A stretch of 64,000 nt of DNA from Micromonospora inositola (GCF_900090285.1 NZ_LT607754.1:1116001-1180000); one strand, 5' to 3'; shown: positions 1 to 9,287, counted from the first letter of the stretch. Program-made: numbers and translations. The notes: generated by a model not told the origin, from the sequence alone.

Positions 1-110
1 GCGGCGTTGATCCGCAGCCGGCCGCTGACGTACTGGGCGATCGAGCCGCCGAGCAGCAGCGCGAACCCGATCAGATGGACGTAGAGAAGTACCAGCCGAA
101 GAGCTTCCAC
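1..110 (-). CDS. Membrane protein, N-terminal fragment (cut by window edge)
   Basis: The readable part begins with a short polar stretch and a hydrophobic helix (LRLVLLYVHLIGFALLLGG), so this is an integral membrane protein whose remainder lies left of the window. I chose the GTG at 110 because the purine-rich Shine-Dalgarno GGGGGAGG (120-127) lies 9 nt upstream of it. The in-frame ATG at 119 touches that motif with no spacing. The family cannot be told from 36 residues. A small membrane protein of the DUF type is the most that can be said. Confidence 0.55.
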   Translation of the reverse strand, partial: MEALRLVLLYVHLIGFALLLGGSIAQYVSGRLRINA

Positions 111-212
111 GACGGGCATCCTCCCCCATCAACGACGGTTTGTAGTAGGCGGCCCGCCGAGCCGATCTCATACCGTGACCTCGGCCGCCCGCCCGCCCGG
201 GGCCGTCGCACC

Positions 213-249
213 GGCCGACCGGTGCCGGCCGACCGGTGCCGGCCGACCG
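213..249. repeat. 14-bp tandem repeat, about 2.6 copies
   Basis: The unit GGCCGACCGGTGCC occurs at 213-226 and 227-240 and again in part at 241-249. It lies in the gap between the edge membrane gene and the GH13 gene. It is a simple GC-rich tandem duplication with no visible function. Confidence 0.6.
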
Positions 250-327
250 ACACCAGGGCGAGGCCGGCGGCCATTGCGAAGAGTCCGTTGCCCCCGCCTC
301 CCGCCACCAGGAGCCGTCGAGCAGGGG

Positions 328-2139
328 TCAGGTCAGGCGCCAGACCTGGAAGGTGGGGCCCTCGGCGGGCAGCAGCACCGCGCCGTCGGCGTCCGGGCGC
401 AGGGCGGGCGCGCCGCCGTGGACGTTCTCCCCGGCCGGCAGGCCGGCCAGCCGGACCGGGGCACCCGCCGCGCGGCGGGCCAGCACCAGCACCGAGCCGG
501 TGGGCGCCTCCCGCAGGAAGACCAGGGTGTCCGCGTCGGCGTGCACCCAGCGCAGGCCGCCCTGGCGCAGCGCCGGCTCGGCGCGCCGCAGCGCCAGCAA
601 CGACCGGTACGCGGCGAAGGTCCGCCGGTCCCAGCTCTCCGGCCGGTGCCACGGCATCGGGGTACGCGAACCCTCCCCGTTGGTGCCGGTCAGCCCCAGC
701 TCGTCACCGGCGAAGATCACCGGGGTGCCCGGCATGGTGGCCAGCAGGCCGGCGGCGACCTCCTGCCGGGCGGCGTCGCCGACCACCGTCCGGATCCGGG
801 CCGAGTCGTGCGAGCCGAGCAGTTGCCACGAGTGGACGTACGACCGCCAGGAGATCAGCGACCGGTAGGTGTTCATGGTGGCCAGCACCGCGCCCGCGTC
901 CCGCCGGGCCACCCCGCCGGGAGTGCCGAGGAAGTTCGGGACCGGGGCGTCACCAAGCCGCAGCCAGGACCAGACCGGGTCGGTGAAGCCGACGTAGTTC
1001 ATCGTGCCGTGCCAGCCGTCGCGGTCCAGGTCACCGGTGTGGTCGTGGCCGTGCTCGGCGAGCAGCAGCCCGTCGGGCCGGGTGTCCGCGACCACCTCGC
1101 GCAGCAGCCGCGCCACCTCGTGGGTGTACGCGTCCGCGCGCCGGCGGCCGGTCATGTTGGCGACGTCCACCCGCCAGCCGTCCAGCCCGTACGGCGGACG
1201 CAGCCAGCGGCGCAGCAGCGAGTCCCCGGCGGTGGCGAAGCGGCGGCGCAGCTCGGCGCTGCCCCAGTTCAGCTTCGGCAGCGACTTGACCCCGTTCCAG
1301 GACTCGTAGTCGCCGGTGGCCTCGTCGAAGTAGTAGAGCTCCCGCTCGGGCGCGCGCACGTCCGCGGCGGCGCTGGTGAACCACTCGTGCGCGTCGCCGG
1401 TGTGGTTGCTGGTGATGTCGCCGAGCAGCCGCCAGCCCCGGGCGCGTACCGCGTCCGCGAGCCGGGCCAGCGCGGCGTCGCCGCCGAGCAGCGGGTCGAC
1501 GGCGTCGAAGCTCGCCGCGTCGTACCGGTGGTTGGAGCGGGCCGGGAAGATCGGAGTGAGGTAGAGGGTGTTCACGCCGAGCCGGTCGAGGTGGTCCAGC
1601 CGCTCGGTGATGCCGTCCAGGTCGCCGCCGTAGAACTGGTGCGGCGTCTCCGGCCCGCGCCCGATGACGGGGGTGTCCCAGTCGCACGGGATCGCCCAGT
1701 CGGGCGCGGTCCGGGTGTCGGCGGCGGCGGAGCGGGCGAACCGGTCGGGGAAGATCTGGTAGATCACCGCATCCCGGGCCCAGGCCGGCGGCGGGGCGTA
1801 GCTGACCAGCTTGAAGTCGCCGTTGTCGGGCACGTCGTGGTCGACCAGCCCGGCCGCGTTCAGCCAGCGGTAGCCCCTGCTGCCGGCGAGCAGGAACCGG
1901 TAGTTGCTGACCGGGTTGCGGACCTCGACGTCGGCCCGCCACCACACCTCGCCGCCCTCGGTGCGGTCGACGGTGGCCTCGGCGAAGCGCGGCTCGCCGT
2001 CGCCGGTGGTCCGGGCGCGCACCTGGCGTACGTCGGCGCCCTCGGGGACCCGGACGAACACCGGCACGGTCTGCCCGAGCGCGGGCTCCTGCTCGGGTAC
2101 GTAGCTGGCGGATCCGTCGTGGTGCGGCTGCAGCGACAT
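328..2139 (-). CDS. GH13 alpha-amylase family maltodextrin hydrolase (neopullulanase/cyclomaltodextrinase type)
   Basis: This 603-residue enzyme should hydrolyse alpha-glucosidic bonds in maltodextrins inside the cell, since no signal peptide is visible. Residues 1-115 resemble the N-terminal beta-sandwich (CBM34-like) of cyclomaltodextrinases, followed by the (beta/alpha)8 barrel opening at DAVIYQIFPDRFA. The four GH13 motifs are present: DITSNH (241-246), GWRVDVAN with nucleophile D325, LLAEHGHD with acid/base E362, and GSHD with D445. The start ATG at 2139 has AAAGG about 8 nt upstream. The gene follows malG in the same direction but is separated by a strong hairpin (2185-2214), so it is probably expressed with the importer at a reduced level or from its own promoter. 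Exact substrate preference cannot be read from sequence. Confidence 0.88.
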   Translation of the reverse strand: MSLQPHHDGSASYVPEQEPALGQTVPVFVRVPEGADVRQVRARTTGDGEPRFAEATVDRTEGGEVWWRADVEVRNPVSNYRFLLAGSRGYRWLNAAGLVDHDVPDNGDFKLVSYAPPPAWARDAVIYQIFPDRFARSAAADTRTAPDWAIPCDWDTPVIGRGPETPHQFYGGDLDGITERLDHLDRLGVNTLYLTPIFPARSNHRYDAASFDAVDPLLGGDAALARLADAVRARGWRLLGDITSNHTGDAHEWFTSAAADVRAPERELYYFDEATGDYESWNGVKSLPKLNWGSAELRRRFATAGDSLLRRWLRPPYGLDGWRVDVANMTGRRRADAYTHEVARLLREVVADTRPDGLLLAEHGHDHTGDLDRDGWHGTMNYVGFTDPVWSWLRLGDAPVPNFLGTPGGVARRDAGAVLATMNTYRSLISWRSYVHSWQLLGSHDSARIRTVVGDAARQEVAAGLLATMPGTPVIFAGDELGLTGTNGEGSRTPMPWHRPESWDRRTFAAYRSLLALRRAEPALRQGGLRWVHADADTLVFLREAPTGSVLVLARRAAGAPVRLAGLPAGENVHGGAPALRPDADGAVLLPAEGPTFQVWRLT

Positions 2140-2184
2140 GGTGAGACCTTTCGCGTCGGTCGGACGGGGAGAGGAAGGGGTCGC

Positions 2185-2214
2185 CCGCCGCGGCCGTTCT
2201 CCCGGCCGCGGCGG
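2185..2214 (-). terminator. Hairpin between malG and the GH13 gene
   Basis: A perfect 12-bp stem, CCGCCGCGGCCG (2185-2196) and its complement (2203-2214), encloses the loop TTCTCC. There is no clear T-run. It may end most malEFG transcription before the GH13 gene or protect the mRNA 3' end. A second short hairpin (TGAGCC/GGCTCA, 2268-2284) overlaps the malG stop. Confidence 0.55.
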
Positions 2215-2281
2215 TCAGCCCGTGACTGCTCCGGTGTACGTCGGACGCCGACGCCCTTGCCGCAGCGTGAGCCGAGGAGGC

Positions 2282-3181
2282 TCAGCCCTTGACTGCTCCA
2301 GCCGTGAGGCCGGAGACGATGTAGCGCTGGAGGAGCTGGAAGACCAGCACCGTCGGGACGGCGGTGAGCAGCGTGCCCGCCGCGAAGATCCCGAAGTTGT
2401 TGTTGCGCTCACCGGCCACCAGGCCGAACATGCCGACCGCGAGAGTCTTCGACTCGGTGTTGGTGAGGAACACGTTGGCGATCATGAACTCGTTGATCGT
2501 GCCGATGAACGACAGCAGCGCGGTCACCGCCAGGATCGGCGCCACCAGCGGCAGCATGATCCGGAAGAAGACCTGGGCGTGCGTGGCGCCGTCCATGGTC
2601 GCCGACTCGTCCAGCTCCCGCGGCAGGGTGTCGAAGAAGCCCTTCATCAGCCAGGTGTTGATGCCCAGCGCGCCACCCATGTAGAGGAGGAAGAGGCCCC
2701 ACGGGGTGTTGAAGCCGAGCGCCGGCCACAGGTCGGTGACCGTGGTGAAGATCAGGAAGATCGCCACGATCGCCAGGAACTGCGGGAACATCTGGATCAG
2801 CAGCAGCGTGAGGAGCCCGAACCGACGGCCGGCGAAGCGCATCCGGGAGAAGGCGTACGCCGCGAGCGCGGACAGGAAGATCGACACGAAGCTGGCCGCA
2901 CCGGCGATCAGCAGCGAGTTGAGGAACCAGTGGGCGAACGCGGTCCGGTCGAACAGGTTGCTGAAGTTCTCCAGCGACGCCCCGGTCGGCAGCAGCTCGG
3001 TCGAGGAGAGGGTGCCGAGCGGGTTGAGCGCCGCGGAGAGCACGAACAGGATCGGGAAGAGGCTGAAAGCCACCGCCAGCACCCCGACCACGTGCCGCCA
3101 GCCCACCCGGGCGAACCAGCGGCCCCGCGACTGCGCGGTCGCGTTGCGGTTGGCGACGGGGGCGTCCGCATAGGTGGTCAC
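2282..3181 (-). CDS. malG: Maltose/maltodextrin ABC transporter permease MalG
   Basis: The 299-residue inner-membrane permease has six predicted transmembrane segments. The conserved cytoplasmic EAA loop (ELDESATMDGATHAQVFFRI) contacts the ATPase subunit. The GTG start at 3181 overlaps the malF stop as GTGA, so the two permeases are translationally coupled. With MalF it forms the channel through which MalE-delivered maltodextrins pass. No MalK/MsiK ATPase is encoded here. In Streptomyces a shared ATPase, MsiK, is encoded elsewhere and energises several sugar importers, and the same is likely here. Confidence 0.93.
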   Translation of the reverse strand: MTTYADAPVANRNATAQSRGRWFARVGWRHVVGVLAVAFSLFPILFVLSAALNPLGTLSSTELLPTGASLENFSNLFDRTAFAHWFLNSLLIAGAASFVSIFLSALAAYAFSRMRFAGRRFGLLTLLLIQMFPQFLAIVAIFLIFTTVTDLWPALGFNTPWGLFLLYMGGALGINTWLMKGFFDTLPRELDESATMDGATHAQVFFRIMLPLVAPILAVTALLSFIGTINEFMIANVFLTNTESKTLAVGMFGLVAGERNNNFGIFAAGTLLTAVPTVLVFQLLQRYIVSGLTAGAVKG

Positions 3182-4818
3182 GAGTACACCTCCTCCTGCT
3201 TGCGGGTACGCCGGAAGCTGATCGCCGACACGGTCGCCACGATCGCGAAGATGAAGATCGAGACGGTGGCCGCCATGCCGAACTCGGCGCCCTGGGCGCC
3301 GAAGGCCAGCCGGTAGGTGTAGGTGATCAGCAGGTCCGTGGCGCCGTTGGTCGGGTTGTCGGGCGCGAACGGTCCACCCTCGGTGGTCAGCCAGATCGCG
3401 TTGATGTTGTTGAAGTTGTACGCGAACGACGCGATCAGCAGCGGCGAGAGCGCGACCAGCAGCAGCGGCAGGGTGACCGCCCGGAACGACTGCCACGGCG
3501 AGGCGCCGTCCACCGAGGTGGCCTCGGTCAGCTCGCGCGGGATCGCCTGAAGCGCGCCGGTGGCCACCAGGAACATGTACGGGTAGCCCAGCCAGAGCTG
3601 CACCAGCAGCACCGCCGCGCGGGCGGTCCAGGCCCCCCCGAACCAGTCGACGTCCAGCCCGAACAGGTTGTTGACCAGGCCGAAGTCGGTGTTGAACATG
3701 TCCCGCCAGACCAGCAGCATCGCGAACGACGGCATGGCGTACGGCAGGATCAGCAGCACCCGGTAGAGGTTGGTGCCGCGCATCCGGGGCGAGTGCAGCG
3801 CGAGCGCGATGGCCATGCCGAGCAGGAAGGTGAGCCCGGTCGAGCCGATCGCGAAGGCGAAGTTCCAGATCAGGGTGCCGAAGAACGGGCCGGAGATGTT
3901 CGGGTCGGTGAGCACCCGGCTGAAGTTCTTCAGTCCGACGTTGACCTTCCAGCCCTGGGTCAGCCGCTCGCCGTCGGCGGCGACGAAGGAGCCGGCGGCC
4001 GCGTCGGCGGTCCAGGTCTTGCCGGTCTCGCTGTCCTTGACGCAGTCGCAGCCGGCGTCGTACGCCCGGACGGCCTTGCCCTCGTAGGCGCGGGACAGGC
4101 CGGTGGAGCGGATCGCGCCGCCGGAGGTGGGCACCACCAGGGCGGTGATCTCCGGGCTGCGGACGCTGGCCTGGCCGATGTTGAGGATGGTGTAGCCGTC
4201 GGCGGCGGTGACCTTGCCGCCCGGGGCGACGGTGACCGAGCCGGCGTCGAGCTGGCGCAACCCCTCGGCGTCGCCGGCGGAGACGGTGCCGGTCTTCGCG
4301 TCGGTGACCAGGAAGACCAGCGGGCCGGTGGTCGGGTCGCCCTTGGTGGCGATGGAGAGGGCGTACTCGGTGGAGCCGGGGACCTGCTTCACCGAAGAGC
4401 TCTGGATGGCGACGATCGCGTCGTCCTTGCTGCCGCGGTGGCCGTCGCCGAAGTTCGTGAAGGCGGTGCTCGCGGTGTAGAGCACCGGGAAGACCTGGAA
4501 GGCGATCAGGAAGAGCGTGCCGGGGACCAGGTACTTCGCCGGGATGTGCCGGCGGGTGAGGTAGAGGTAGCACAGACCGGCGGTGGTGGCCGCCAGGATG
4601 GCCAGCCCGACCCACATCTCGGCCTCGATGAGCGGGAAGGCCGCCCAGATCGCGATCCCGGCCACCAGGCCGAGCAGGACCACCTTGACGACGAGGCCGG
4701 TCGCGGTGATCGGCGCGTGGTTCCGCGCGTTACGGGACTTGCGCGGGAGCCCGGAGCGAACGGGCTCCCGGCCCGGAGCCTGCGTGGCAGGCTCCGGGCC
4801 GGACAGCGACGTGCTCAT
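3178..4818 (-). CDS. malF: Maltose/maltodextrin ABC transporter permease MalF
   Basis: This 546-residue permease has two hydrophobic segments near the N-terminus, then a third hydrophobic stretch. A large extracytoplasmic domain follows (about residues 130-300), as in E. coli MalF and unlike the short permeases of most sugar importers. The C-terminal half carries the binding-protein-dependent permease domain with the EAA loop (ELTEATSVDGASPWQSFRAV). The start ATG at 4818 overlaps the malE stop by one base (TAATG), and the end overlaps malG by four. It pairs with MalG to form the transmembrane channel. Confidence 0.93.
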   Translation of the reverse strand: MSTSLSGPEPATQAPGREPVRSGLPRKSRNARNHAPITATGLVVKVVLLGLVAGIAIWAAFPLIEAEMWVGLAILAATTAGLCYLYLTRRHIPAKYLVPGTLFLIAFQVFPVLYTASTAFTNFGDGHRGSKDDAIVAIQSSSVKQVPGSTEYALSIATKGDPTTGPLVFLVTDAKTGTVSAGDAEGLRQLDAGSVTVAPGGKVTAADGYTILNIGQASVRSPEITALVVPTSGGAIRSTGLSRAYEGKAVRAYDAGCDCVKDSETGKTWTADAAAGSFVAADGERLTQGWKVNVGLKNFSRVLTDPNISGPFFGTLIWNFAFAIGSTGLTFLLGMAIALALHSPRMRGTNLYRVLLILPYAMPSFAMLLVWRDMFNTDFGLVNNLFGLDVDWFGGAWTARAAVLLVQLWLGYPYMFLVATGALQAIPRELTEATSVDGASPWQSFRAVTLPLLLVALSPLLIASFAYNFNNINAIWLTTEGGPFAPDNPTNGATDLLITYTYRLAFGAQGAEFGMAATVSIFIFAIVATVSAISFRRTRKQEEVYS

Positions 4819-6068
4819 TACTTGATCTGACCCGCGATGGTCTTGCCAGCGGCGGTGATCGTCTTGGCCGGGTCGGCGCCGCCGATGATGGCGGCCTCCG
4901 CCTTGCCGAACGGGTCCCAGATCGCGGCCATCGCCGGGATCGCCGGGAGCACCTGGCCGTTCCTGCCGGCCTCGGAGAACTTGGCCAGGTCCGGGTCGGT
5001 GCCCTTGACCTGCTCGAAGGCGGCGGTCAGCGCCGGCGGACGCGGCTCGGCCTGGTACAGGGCGACGGCCAGGTCCGGCTTGGTCACGTAGTTGGTGACG
5101 AACTCCTGGGCCAGGGCCTTGTTCTTGCCCTTGGCGGCGACGTAGAACGCCTGGACGCCCACGAACGGCTGGGCCTCCTTGCCACCGGCGAAGCCGGGGA
5201 CCGGGGAGATGTCGTACTTGATGTTGGCCTTCTTGGCGTCGGCGATCGCCCACGGGCCGGAGACCAGGAAGGCGCATTTCTTGCCGGTGAAGGTGGCGAT
5301 CGAGTTCTCGCCGGTGATGGAGCGCTTCAGCGCACCCTCGCCCTTCTCACCCAGCTTCGCGATCTTCTGGAAGGCCGCGATCGACTCCGGCTTGCCCACG
5401 CCCAGGTCCTTCGGGTCGTAGTCGCCGTTGGCCGTGGTGCCGAAGAGGTAGCCACCACCCGAGGTGTACAGCGGGTAGACGTGGTACGCGTCGCCGTTCT
5501 GGCCGGACTGGAGGCAGAGGATCTCGCTGGCCTTCTTCTCGGCCTTGAGCTTCTTGCCGGCGGCGACGAGGTCCTCGATCGTCTTCGGCGCCTCGGGGGC
5601 CAGCTCCGTGTTGCGGATGAGCGCGACGTTCTCGGTGGCGTAGGGGACGCCGTAGAGCTGGCCGTTGAAGGTCACCGCCTTGATCGCGGTCTCGTTGAAG
5701 CCGCTCTTCTGCTCGGCGGCGAGCTGCACCGGGTCGATGGCGCCGTTCTGCACCAGGTTGCCGATCCAGTCGTGCGCGCCGACCACGACGTCCGGGCCGC
5801 TGCCCTGCTGCGAGGCGGTGACGAAGTTGGTCTGCAGGTCCTTGGAGACGGCCTGCACCTCGACGGTGACACCGTTGTCCTTGCCGAACTGCTCGGCGAA
5901 CGGCTTGAGGGCGGCGGTCCGCTTGTCGTCGGCCCAGATGACGAGCTTGCCGCTGGCGGCCTTGGGGGATTCCTTGGCGGCCGGCTCGTCCTTGCTGTTG
6001 TCGCCGCAGCCGGACGCGGCGAGCGCCAGACCGAGAACGGCGACCACACCCGCGGTACGGATGCGCAT
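4818..6068 (-). CDS. malE: Maltose/maltodextrin-binding lipoprotein MalE
   Basis: The 416-residue extracellular solute-binding protein (family 1) starts with a lipoprotein signal peptide. A hydrophobic stretch ends in the lipobox ALAASGC, with Cys21 to be lipidated so that the protein is tethered outside the membrane. The mature part has the usual two-lobe composition (GKLVIWADDKRTAALKPFAE near the N-terminus, GVPYATENVALIRNTEL in the first lobe). It is the first gene of malEFG and stands divergent to the LacI regulator. The intergenic region holds CTTGC-type repeats, so it is the main expected regulatory target. Confidence 0.93.
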   Translation of the reverse strand: MRIRTAGVVAVLGLALAASGCGDNSKDEPAAKESPKAASGKLVIWADDKRTAALKPFAEQFGKDNGVTVEVQAVSKDLQTNFVTASQQGSGPDVVVGAHDWIGNLVQNGAIDPVQLAAEQKSGFNETAIKAVTFNGQLYGVPYATENVALIRNTELAPEAPKTIEDLVAAGKKLKAEKKASEILCLQSGQNGDAYHVYPLYTSGGGYLFGTTANGDYDPKDLGVGKPESIAAFQKIAKLGEKGEGALKRSITGENSIATFTGKKCAFLVSGPWAIADAKKANIKYDISPVPGFAGGKEAQPFVGVQAFYVAAKGKNKALAQEFVTNYVTKPDLAVALYQAEPRPPALTAAFEQVKGTDPDLAKFSEAGRNGQVLPAIPAMAAIWDPFGKAEAAIIGGADPAKTITAAGKTIAGQIK

Positions 6069-6134
6069 CGGTACTCCTGTCGTTGTGGCGGCCCGCGGGG
6101 GGAAGGGCGACCCGCCAGTGGAAACCTCTGAAAG

Positions 6135-6245
6135 TTCTTGCTGACCGGCGCGAGGGTGCCGCGCCGCTGCGTCGCGTGTTGCGGGGACGTTAGCAAGAGG
6201 TTGCAGGGAATGGAAGGGATTGCAGGGCTGTACGCAAGAACTTGC
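6135..6245. promoter_or_regulatory. Candidate LacI/MalR operators between malE and the regulator
   Basis: Two inverted repeats stand in the divergent promoter region: GCAAGAGGTTGC (6193-6204) and GCAAGAACTTGC (6234-6245). TTCTTGCTG (6135-6143) and TTGCAGGGA (6201-6209) resemble half sites. The CTTGC/GCAAG arms match the arms of the repeat upstream of the alpha-glucosidase gene at 7433-7442, so one regulator probably binds all of them. CTTGCAG-like repeats are the known targets of the Streptomyces MalR/Reg1 group. The assignment to the adjacent LacI protein is inference. Confidence 0.6.
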
Positions 6246-6265
6246 CCTTGAGCTAAAGTGCCGCC

Positions 6266-7357
6266 ATGCGCGCTCGACTGTCCGACATCGCCCAACAGGC
6301 CGAAGTCAGCGAGGCCACGGTGTCGCGGGTGCTCAACGACCGCCCCGGTGTGGCCCCCGAGACCCGGCAGGCCGTCCTGACCGCCCTCGACGTGCTCGGC
6401 TACGAGCGCCCGGCCCGGCTGCGCAAGCGCAGCGCCGGGCTGGTCGGGCTGGTCGTCCCGGAGCTGGAAAACCCCATCTTCCCCGCGTTCGCCCAGGTCA
6501 TCGAGTCGACCCTGGCGCAGAGCGGGTTCACCCCCGTGCTCTGCACCCAGACTCCGGGCGGCGTCACCGAGGACGAGTACGTGGAGATGCTGCTGGACCG
6601 GCAGGTCTCCGGCATCGTCTTCGTCTCCGGCCTGCACGCCGACACCGCGGCCAACCACGACCGGTACCGCGCGCTGATCGCCCGGCCGCTGCCCGTGGTC
6701 ATGATCAACGGGTACGCGCCCGGGATCGCCGCCCCCTTCGTCTCCTGCGACGACCGGGAGGCCACCGAGCTGGCCGTCGCCCACCTGGTCGCGCTCGGCC
6801 ACCGCCGGATCGGCCTGATCACCGGGCCGGACCGGTTCGTGCCGGTGCAGCGCCGGGTGGCCGGCTTCCGGACGGCGATGCCCCGGCTGGCCGGCGTGCC
6901 CGAGAGCGAGCTGGCCGAGCTGGCCGAGCTCTCCCTCTTCGGCGTCGAGGGCGGCGAGGCCGCCGCCGGCCGGCTGATCGAACGCGGGGTGACCGGCATC
7001 GTCTGCGGCTCCGACCTGATGGCGCTGGGTGCGATCCGGGCCGCCCGGCAGCGCGGCCTCTCCGTTCCGGCGGACATCTCCGTGGTCGGGTACGACGACT
7101 CCCCGCTGATGGCCTTCACCGACCCGCCGCTGACCACCATGCGCCAGCCGGTCGCCGCGATGGCGGTGGCCGCCGTCCGGGCCCTGGTCGACGAGATCAA
7201 CGGGCACGCGGCCCCGCACTCGGAGTACATCTTCCGTCCGGAGCTGGTGGTCCGCGGCTCGACGGCGGTGGTCCGGCAGCCGGGCGCCACCGCCGCACCC
7301 GGCGGCGACCCGCAGCGGCAGCACCCGACCACGTCCACGATCGCCATCCCGGCCTGA
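6266..7357 (+). CDS. malR: LacI-family maltose regulator (MalR-like)
   Basis: The 363-residue protein has the LacI N-terminal helix-turn-helix (LSDIAQQAEVSEATVSRVLN, residues 5-24), a hinge helix, and a periplasmic-binding-protein-like sensor domain from about residue 60 (GLVGLVVPELENPIFPAF). The C-terminal part has the usual VVGYDDSPLMAFTDPPLTT segment. By position it should repress malEFG on its left and the alpha-glucosidase gene on its right until a maltose-derived inducer binds. Matching CTTGC/GCAAG inverted repeats lie on both sides of it, which supports local and autogenous control. Confidence 0.88.
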   Translation: MRARLSDIAQQAEVSEATVSRVLNDRPGVAPETRQAVLTALDVLGYERPARLRKRSAGLVGLVVPELENPIFPAFAQVIESTLAQSGFTPVLCTQTPGGVTEDEYVEMLLDRQVSGIVFVSGLHADTAANHDRYRALIARPLPVVMINGYAPGIAAPFVSCDDREATELAVAHLVALGHRRIGLITGPDRFVPVQRRVAGFRTAMPRLAGVPESELAELAELSLFGVEGGEAAAGRLIERGVTGIVCGSDLMALGAIRAARQRGLSVPADISVVGYDDSPLMAFTDPPLTTMRQPVAAMAVAAVRALVDEINGHAAPHSEYIFRPELVVRGSTAVVRQPGATAAPGGDPQRQHPTTSTIAIPA

Positions 7358-7432
7358 CCGACCACCCGGCGCTCGGGCCGCCAGCGGCCGCCGGCGTGAC
7401 GCCGTGCTGGCGGGGCGTGACGGGCGTCATGC

Positions 7433-7461
7433 CTTGCGCAAGAAATGCTTGACTCTTGCAG
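7433..7461. promoter_or_regulatory. Candidate MalR operator upstream of alpha-glucosidase
   Basis: The perfect palindrome CTTGCGCAAG (7433-7442) is followed by ATGCTTGAC and by CTTGCAG (7455-7461), giving three phased CTTG half sites within 29 bp. It lies about 95 bp before the start at 7556. The arms equal those of the repeats at 6193-6245. Confidence 0.6.
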
Positions 7462-7555
7462 CGCCGGGGCGGCATTCTGCTCACGCACCCCCGCCCACCA
7501 CCCACGCCCGCGCGGTGTGCCGCCGTCCCGCGCCAGAGAACGGGGATCGTCACCG

Positions 7556-9193
7556 ATGACCGCCGCCACCAACCCCACGCCGCTGACCTCCGACGACGAC
7601 TGGTGGCGATCCGCGGTCGTCTACCAGGTCTACGTCCGTAGCTTCGCCGACGCGAACGGTGACGGCGTCGGTGACCTGCGGGGCATCCGGGAGCGCCTGC
7701 CGTACCTGCGCGATCTCGGGGTGGACGCGCTCTGGCTGACCCCCTTCTACACCTCGCCGCAGATCGACGCCGGCTACGACGTGGCCGACTACCGCGATGT
7801 CGACCCGCTCTTCGGCACGCTCACCGACTTCGACGCGATGATCACCGACGCGCACGCCCTGGGCCTGCGCATCATCGTCGACCTGGTCCCCAACCACACG
7901 TCCAGCGCGCACCCGTGGTTCACCGCGGCCCTGGCCGCCCGCCCCGGCTCCGCCGAGCGCGAGCGCTACCTCTTCGCCGACGGCAAGGGCGCCCACGGCG
8001 AGCTGCCGCCCAACGACTGGGAGAGCATCTTCGGCGGCCCGGCCTGGACGCGGGTGGCGGACGGCCAGTGGTACCTGCACCTGTTCGACCCGGCCCAGCC
8101 GGACCTGAACTGGCGCCACCCCGAGGTCCGCGCGGAGTTCGAGGACGTGCTGCGCTTCTGGCTCGACCGGGGCGTGGACGGGTTCCGGATCGACGTGGCC
8201 CACGGCATGATCAAGGCCGAAGGGCTGCCGGACGTCGGTTTCAACTCGATGACCACCGGCCAGCGCCAGTCGGAGCTGCTCGGCAAGGGCCGACTCCCCT
8301 ACTTCGACCAGGACGAGGTGCACGACATCTACCGTGCCTGGCGGCCGATCCTGGACAGCTACCCGGGCGGCCGGATGGCGGTGGCCGAGGCCTGGGCGGA
8401 GACGCCGCAGCGGCTGGCCCGCTACATCGGCGCCGACGAGCTGCACCAGGCGTTCAGCTTCGACTTCCTCGACGCCACCTGGTCGGCCGACTCGTTCCGC
8501 AAGGTGATCGACACCGCGCTGGCCGAGTCGACCATCGTCGGCGCGCCGACCACCTGGGTGCTCTCCAACCACGACCGGCAGCGGCACGTCACCCGGTACG
8601 GCGACGGCGAGGTCGGGCTGCGCCGCGCCCGGGCCGCCGCCCTGCTGATGTTGGCCCTGCCCGGCTGCGCCTACGTCTACCAGGGCGAGGAGCTGGGCCT
8701 GCCGGAGGTGCTGGACCTCCCCGACGAGCTGCGCCAGGACCCGGCGTTCCTGCGTACCGGGGAGAGCCGGGACGGCTGCCGGGTGCCGATCCCGTGGAGC
8801 GGCGAGCTGGCCCCGTACGGCTTCGGGCCGGAGGGCAGCGAGCTGAGCTGGCTGCCGGCCCCGGCGACCTGGCGTGCCCTCTCGGTGGCCGCCCAGACCG
8901 GCGTGCCCGGCTCCACGCTGGAGCTCTACCGCGCGGCGCTGCGGATCCGGCACGAGCACCCGGCGCTGGCCGGCACCACCGGCGGCGTCACCTGGCTGGA
9001 GACCGAGCCGGGCGTGCTGGCGTTCCACCGGGCCGCCGGGGACGCCGTGCTGACCTGCGTGGTCAACATCAGCGGCGCCGAGGTCACGATCGCCGGGTAC
9101 GGCCGGCCGGTCGTCGCCAGCGCCGACCTCACCGCGCAGGGCGCCGGACACGTCCTGCCGGTTGACGCAGCTGCGTGGTTCGAACGGCGCTGA
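7556..9193 (+). CDS. GH13 alpha-glucosidase (oligo-1,6-glucosidase / maltase type)
   Basis: This 545-residue cytoplasmic enzyme belongs to the GH13 subgroup that cleaves glucose from short malto- or isomalto-oligosaccharides. The barrel opens with SAVVYQVYVRSFADANGDG, and DLVPNH (109-114) is the first conserved region. The nucleophile is D213 in GFRIDVAHG, the acid/base is E278 in MAVAEAWAE, and the third acid is D340 in VLSNHDRQR. I placed the start at ATG 7556, giving the usual short N-terminus before the barrel and GGGGA about 10 nt upstream. It would degrade the oligosaccharides that the neighbouring MalEFG importer brings in. Confidence 0.9.
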   Translation: MTAATNPTPLTSDDDWWRSAVVYQVYVRSFADANGDGVGDLRGIRERLPYLRDLGVDALWLTPFYTSPQIDAGYDVADYRDVDPLFGTLTDFDAMITDAHALGLRIIVDLVPNHTSSAHPWFTAALAARPGSAERERYLFADGKGAHGELPPNDWESIFGGPAWTRVADGQWYLHLFDPAQPDLNWRHPEVRAEFEDVLRFWLDRGVDGFRIDVAHGMIKAEGLPDVGFNSMTTGQRQSELLGKGRLPYFDQDEVHDIYRAWRPILDSYPGGRMAVAEAWAETPQRLARYIGADELHQAFSFDFLDATWSADSFRKVIDTALAESTIVGAPTTWVLSNHDRQRHVTRYGDGEVGLRRARAAALLMLALPGCAYVYQGEELGLPEVLDLPDELRQDPAFLRTGESRDGCRVPIPWSGELAPYGFGPEGSELSWLPAPATWRALSVAAQTGVPGSTLELYRAALRIRHEHPALAGTTGGVTWLETEPGVLAFHRAAGDAVLTCVVNISGAEVTIAGYGRPVVASADLTAQGAGHVLPVDAAAWFERR

Positions 9194-9287
9194 GCCGGGT
9201 AACCCGCCATTGACCTGGTCGTCCGTTGTGCCCCGCGCCGACGGGCGGCTGGGCTGCCGACCCCTTGTGGTGGGGGGTGAGGTGGCG

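Noticed and set aside
175..2292. Long plus-strand open frame opposite the GH13 and malG genes
   Set aside because: It is an Arg/Gly/Pro/Val-rich frame caused by high GC content on the strand opposite a clear GH13 enzyme; it has no family signature and no ribosome binding site.
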